Below, one piece after another: positions 6,239 through 8,208 of a stretch of 8,208 nucleotides of DNA. The notes under the pieces are model-generated. The model ran no database searches, was not told where the DNA came from, and saw nothing but the letters and a program-made list of their open reading frames with translations. The position numbers were made by a program, and so were the translations under genes. Each line of letters begins with the position of its first letter. Positions within the stretch are counted from its first letter, which is position 1. This DNA comes from Pyrinomonadaceae bacterium (GTDB lineage: Bacteria; Acidobacteriota; Blastocatellia; Pyrinomonadales; Pyrinomonadaceae), in assembly GCA_013813825.1 (NCBI GenBank), contig JACCRA010000581.1, positions 1 to 8,208 on the forward strand, given 5' to 3'.

Positions 6239-7195
6239 ATGGCAATCCTCGATTCTTGGAAGCGGGGCGGACTCAGTTGGAAAGACCTCGGCCGGCGCGT
6301 TTTGGCGGAAACGCAGGATGACGACGTACTCGGCCGGGCGGCGCAACTCTCTTACTATTTCCTACTCGCGTTGTTTCCGCTGCTGCTGGTTCTCACAGCC
6401 ATCCTCGGCTACTTCGCGCAGGCCGGCACCGAACTTCGTGAAAGCCTTCTCGGCTATCTTGGCACGGTAGTGCCCGCGCAGGCCGCCGACTTAATTCACA
6501 CGACCGTTGACGATGTCAGCAAAGGCAGCGGCGGTGGCAAGCTGTCGTTCGGATTGCTGGCGGCTTTGTGGGCGGCCTCGAACGGCATGGGCGCGATCAG
6601 CGAGACGCTCAACGTCGCCTACGAAGTGAAAGAGACGCGCCCGTGGTGGAAGACGCGCCTCATCGCCATCGGCTTAACCATCGCGCTCGCGCTTTTGATT
6701 CTCTCGGCGCTGACGCTCGTCCTCTTCGGCGGCCACATCGCCGAAGGGATTGCCGAGAGCTACAGTTTTGGCGGCGCGTTCGTTGCCGCGTGGAAAATCT
6801 TGCAGTGGCCGATAGTCCTGGCCTTTGTGCTGTTTGCCTTCGCGCTGATCTATTATCTCGCGCCGGACAAGGAGCAACGCCGCTGGGAATGGATCGCGCC
6901 CGGTACCGTGATCGCCGTCGTCCTCTGGCTCCTCGTCTCGTTCGTCTTCCGCATTTACCTGAGTTACTTCGATTCCTACAATGCGACCTACGGCTCGCTC
7001 GGTGCGGTAATCATTCTCATGCTCTGGTTCTACTTCACTGGGGCCGCCGTGCTCGTCGGCGGTGAAGTTAATTCCGAAATCGAGTTCGCCGAAAAGCGAC
7101 AGCTTGACGCACGCGAATTACAGAACAAGACGCCCGGCGAGCAGTCCGCCGCCAAGCGCCGTCAAGAGCGCGCCCGAAAGGCCGCCAAACGATGA
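6239..7195 (+). CDS. YihY/virulence factor BrkB family membrane protein
   Basis: This is a polytopic inner-membrane protein of the YihY/BrkB family, historically mislabelled RNase BN; its molecular role is not settled. The 318 residues show six hydrophobic segments at about 37-59, 103-123, 140-163, 188-207, 219-240 and 252-274. Family hallmarks are the early AAQLSYYFLLALFPLLL segment, WAASNGMGAISETLNVAYEV in the second segment, and the closing block YGSLGAVIILMLWFYFTGA followed by GGEVNSEIE. The C-terminal tail (about 285-318) is Lys/Arg/Gln-rich and probably cytoplasmic. The start is supported by a purine-rich ribosome-binding site. It lies 46 bases after lepB on the same strand, suggesting co-transcription. 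The next gene is convergent. Confidence 0.92.
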   Translation: MAILDSWKRGGLSWKDLGRRVLAETQDDDVLGRAAQLSYYFLLALFPLLLVLTAILGYFAQAGTELRESLLGYLGTVVPAQAADLIHTTVDDVSKGSGGGKLSFGLLAALWAASNGMGAISETLNVAYEVKETRPWWKTRLIAIGLTIALALLILSALTLVLFGGHIAEGIAESYSFGGAFVAAWKILQWPIVLAFVLFAFALIYYLAPDKEQRRWEWIAPGTVIAVVLWLLVSFVFRIYLSYFDSYNATYGSLGAVIILMLWFYFTGAAVLVGGEVNSEIEFAEKRQLDARELQNKTPGEQSAAKRRQERARKAAKR

Positions 7196-7283
7196 TGGAG
7201 ATTCAAACTGACGGCAAGTCGGATCGAGGTTTAAAAGCAGAGACTAAATCGAGGCTCACCAAATTGAAAACGAGGAAGAAATG

Positions 7284-7370
7284 ATCCACGAAAACACACG
7301 ATATAACACGAAATAACAGGAGCGGATGTTGTAGCTCTGATTTTGGGTTGCTTCGTGTATTTTCGTGGAT
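7284..7370. repeat. Imperfect palindrome with 10-bp CACGA periodicity in a convergent spacer
   Basis: The arm ATCCACGAAAACACACGA (7284-7301) is mirrored by its reverse complement at 7353-7370, with 17 of 18 positions matching. The left side is also a 10-bp tandem array, CACGAAAACA, CACGATATAA, CACGAAATAA (7287-7316), and the right side shows the same period in TTCGTG units. It lies between the 3' ends of two converging genes, where it could act as a two-way transcription stop. I recall similar TTCGTG/CACGAA palindromes in spacers of unrelated bacteria, but cannot verify this here. Nothing else is recognisable in 7196-7445. Confidence 0.7.
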
Positions 7371-7445
7371 AGAGCTTTTCCGTTGATTCCAGTCGGATAC
7401 GTTTCGGTTTAGCTTCACTTCCACAACACATCCCCGGCGATTCCG

Positions 7446-8208
7446 CTAATCGCTGATTCCCGCCAGTGCTAAACTCAGCAGCGTCACTTTTTTGATCCCC
7501 CGGTAGAAAGGCTCGATCTCGCAATACTCGGTGAGCGCGTGGGCATCGCCGCAGGGGGCGGTGCCGGTCGAAATTGACGAGACGCCTTCGAGCAACGCGG
7601 CGGTCGCGTTGTTCGATCCAGTGATGGTGATCGGCGGATTGTCGAAGCCGAGCGCAAGGTGGACGGCCTCGGCCGTGCGGACCAGCACCGACTCGCGGTG
7701 GCCGGGAAGCTGCGCCGCCGGGGTCTGCGAAATAATTTCAGTTTTCAACGTCATTCCGGCGCGCGCCGCCTCTTCGTTGATGATCGCCGCGATTTTCTTC
7801 TCAAACTCACCGATCACTTCATTACTCGTCGAGCGCAGATCGACGGTGAACCAAGCGTCGGCCGCCTTCGCGTTGACGACTTCGGAGCCGCCGAGCATTC
7901 CGATGTTCAAGTTGGTCGGCGGCGTCGGCGGTAGCGGTAATTCATAGAGGCGAGCGATGGCGCGAGCCAGCGGCAACGTCGCGGAGTAGGGCGGCGTGCG
8001 CGAGCGCGTATGGCCGCCGGGGCCGATCAGATGGTGCTTGTACCAGCTAATGCCGATGCCGCCGTAAGTGAAGCCGTCGTAACCGCCGTCGAGCGCGACG
8101 TAGTGATCGATCTTCCCTTTGTTGTCTTTAAGAAATTCTTCCGCCCCACGTAACGCCGTTTCCTCTTCGACAGTGAAGACGAAGACAAGATCGCCTTTAG
8201 TCTTGATC
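7446..8208 (-). CDS. M20-family metallopeptidase, N-terminus outside the window
   Basis: This is a zinc-dependent exopeptidase or amidohydrolase of the M20/M25/M40 group, similar in layout to peptidase T-like aminopeptidases; substrate unknown. The frame stays open to the window edge. The TTG-type start near 7976 is internal, because conserved sequence continues upstream of it. The 253 visible residues contain the catalytic/metal Glu cluster TVEEE (14-16), VALDGG with a likely metal ligand D40, and GPGGHT (62-67) opening the dimerisation domain. NIGMLGGSEVVNAKA and FTVDLRS follow, within that domain. The C-terminal metal His is in DAHALTEYCEIE (H223). The missing N-terminal part would hold the HxD metal ligand motif. 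It is transcribed toward the YihY-family gene; the 250-base gap between them contains the palindrome. Confidence 0.9.
   Translation of the reverse strand, partial: IKTKGDLVFVFTVEEETALRGAEEFLKDNKGKIDHYVALDGGYDGFTYGGIGISWYKHHLIGPGGHTRSRTPPYSATLPLARAIARLYELPLPPTPPTNLNIGMLGGSEVVNAKAADAWFTVDLRSTSNEVIGEFEKKIAAIINEEAARAGMTLKTEIISQTPAAQLPGHRESVLVRTAEAVHLALGFDNPPITITGSNNATAALLEGVSSISTGTAPCGDAHALTEYCEIEPFYRGIKKVTLLSLALAGISD

Noticed and set aside
7287..7316. CRISPR-like short periodic repeat
   Set aside because: The units are only 10 bp, directly adjacent and without spacers, and there are no cas genes nearby.

Overview
The window reads as ordinary chromosomal housekeeping sequence from a moderately GC-rich, didermic-looking bacterium. 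The LepB active-site block (PTGSMQNTI followed by GDHLLVNKF) and the general look suggest Acidobacteriota, possibly Blastocatellia. That placement is a recollection-based inference, not a computed one. I see no prophage, insertion sequence with a transposase, CRISPR array, or tRNA or rRNA gene.

Layout: (1) Positions 1-1239 (+) hold the 3' part of a penicillin-binding transpeptidase with all three catalytic motifs and a disordered Pro/Thr-rich tail. (2) Positions 1240-1652 are a spacer with a perfect 12-bp hairpin nested inside a 15-bp imperfect inverted repeat. (3) Positions 1653-2894 and about 3080-4141 (+) are two diverged tandem paralogs of an exported, helix-rich family I cannot name. A strong hairpin/T-tract terminator separates them. 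(4) Positions 4142-4334 are a spacer with a two-tier inverted repeat. (5) Positions 4335-7195 (+) carry RNase III (rnc), signal peptidase I (lepB) and a six-helix YihY/BrkB-type membrane protein, probably partly co-transcribed. (6) Positions 7196-7445 are a convergent spacer with an 18-bp-armed palindrome and a 10-bp periodic repeat. (7) Positions 7446-8208 (-) are the C-terminal two thirds or so of an M20-family metallopeptidase that runs off the window.

Most genes act at or across the inner membrane: peptidoglycan cross-linking, two exported proteins of unknown role, signal peptide removal and a polytopic membrane protein. LepB would be the enzyme that processes the signal peptide of the first paralog. 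That is a shared compartment, not evidence of a dedicated system.

The least explained content is the paralog pair, with its shared C-terminal signature ending in KPLP, and the run of sequence-unrelated palindromes filling the spacers. I did not find convincing evidence of a new defence or mobile system.
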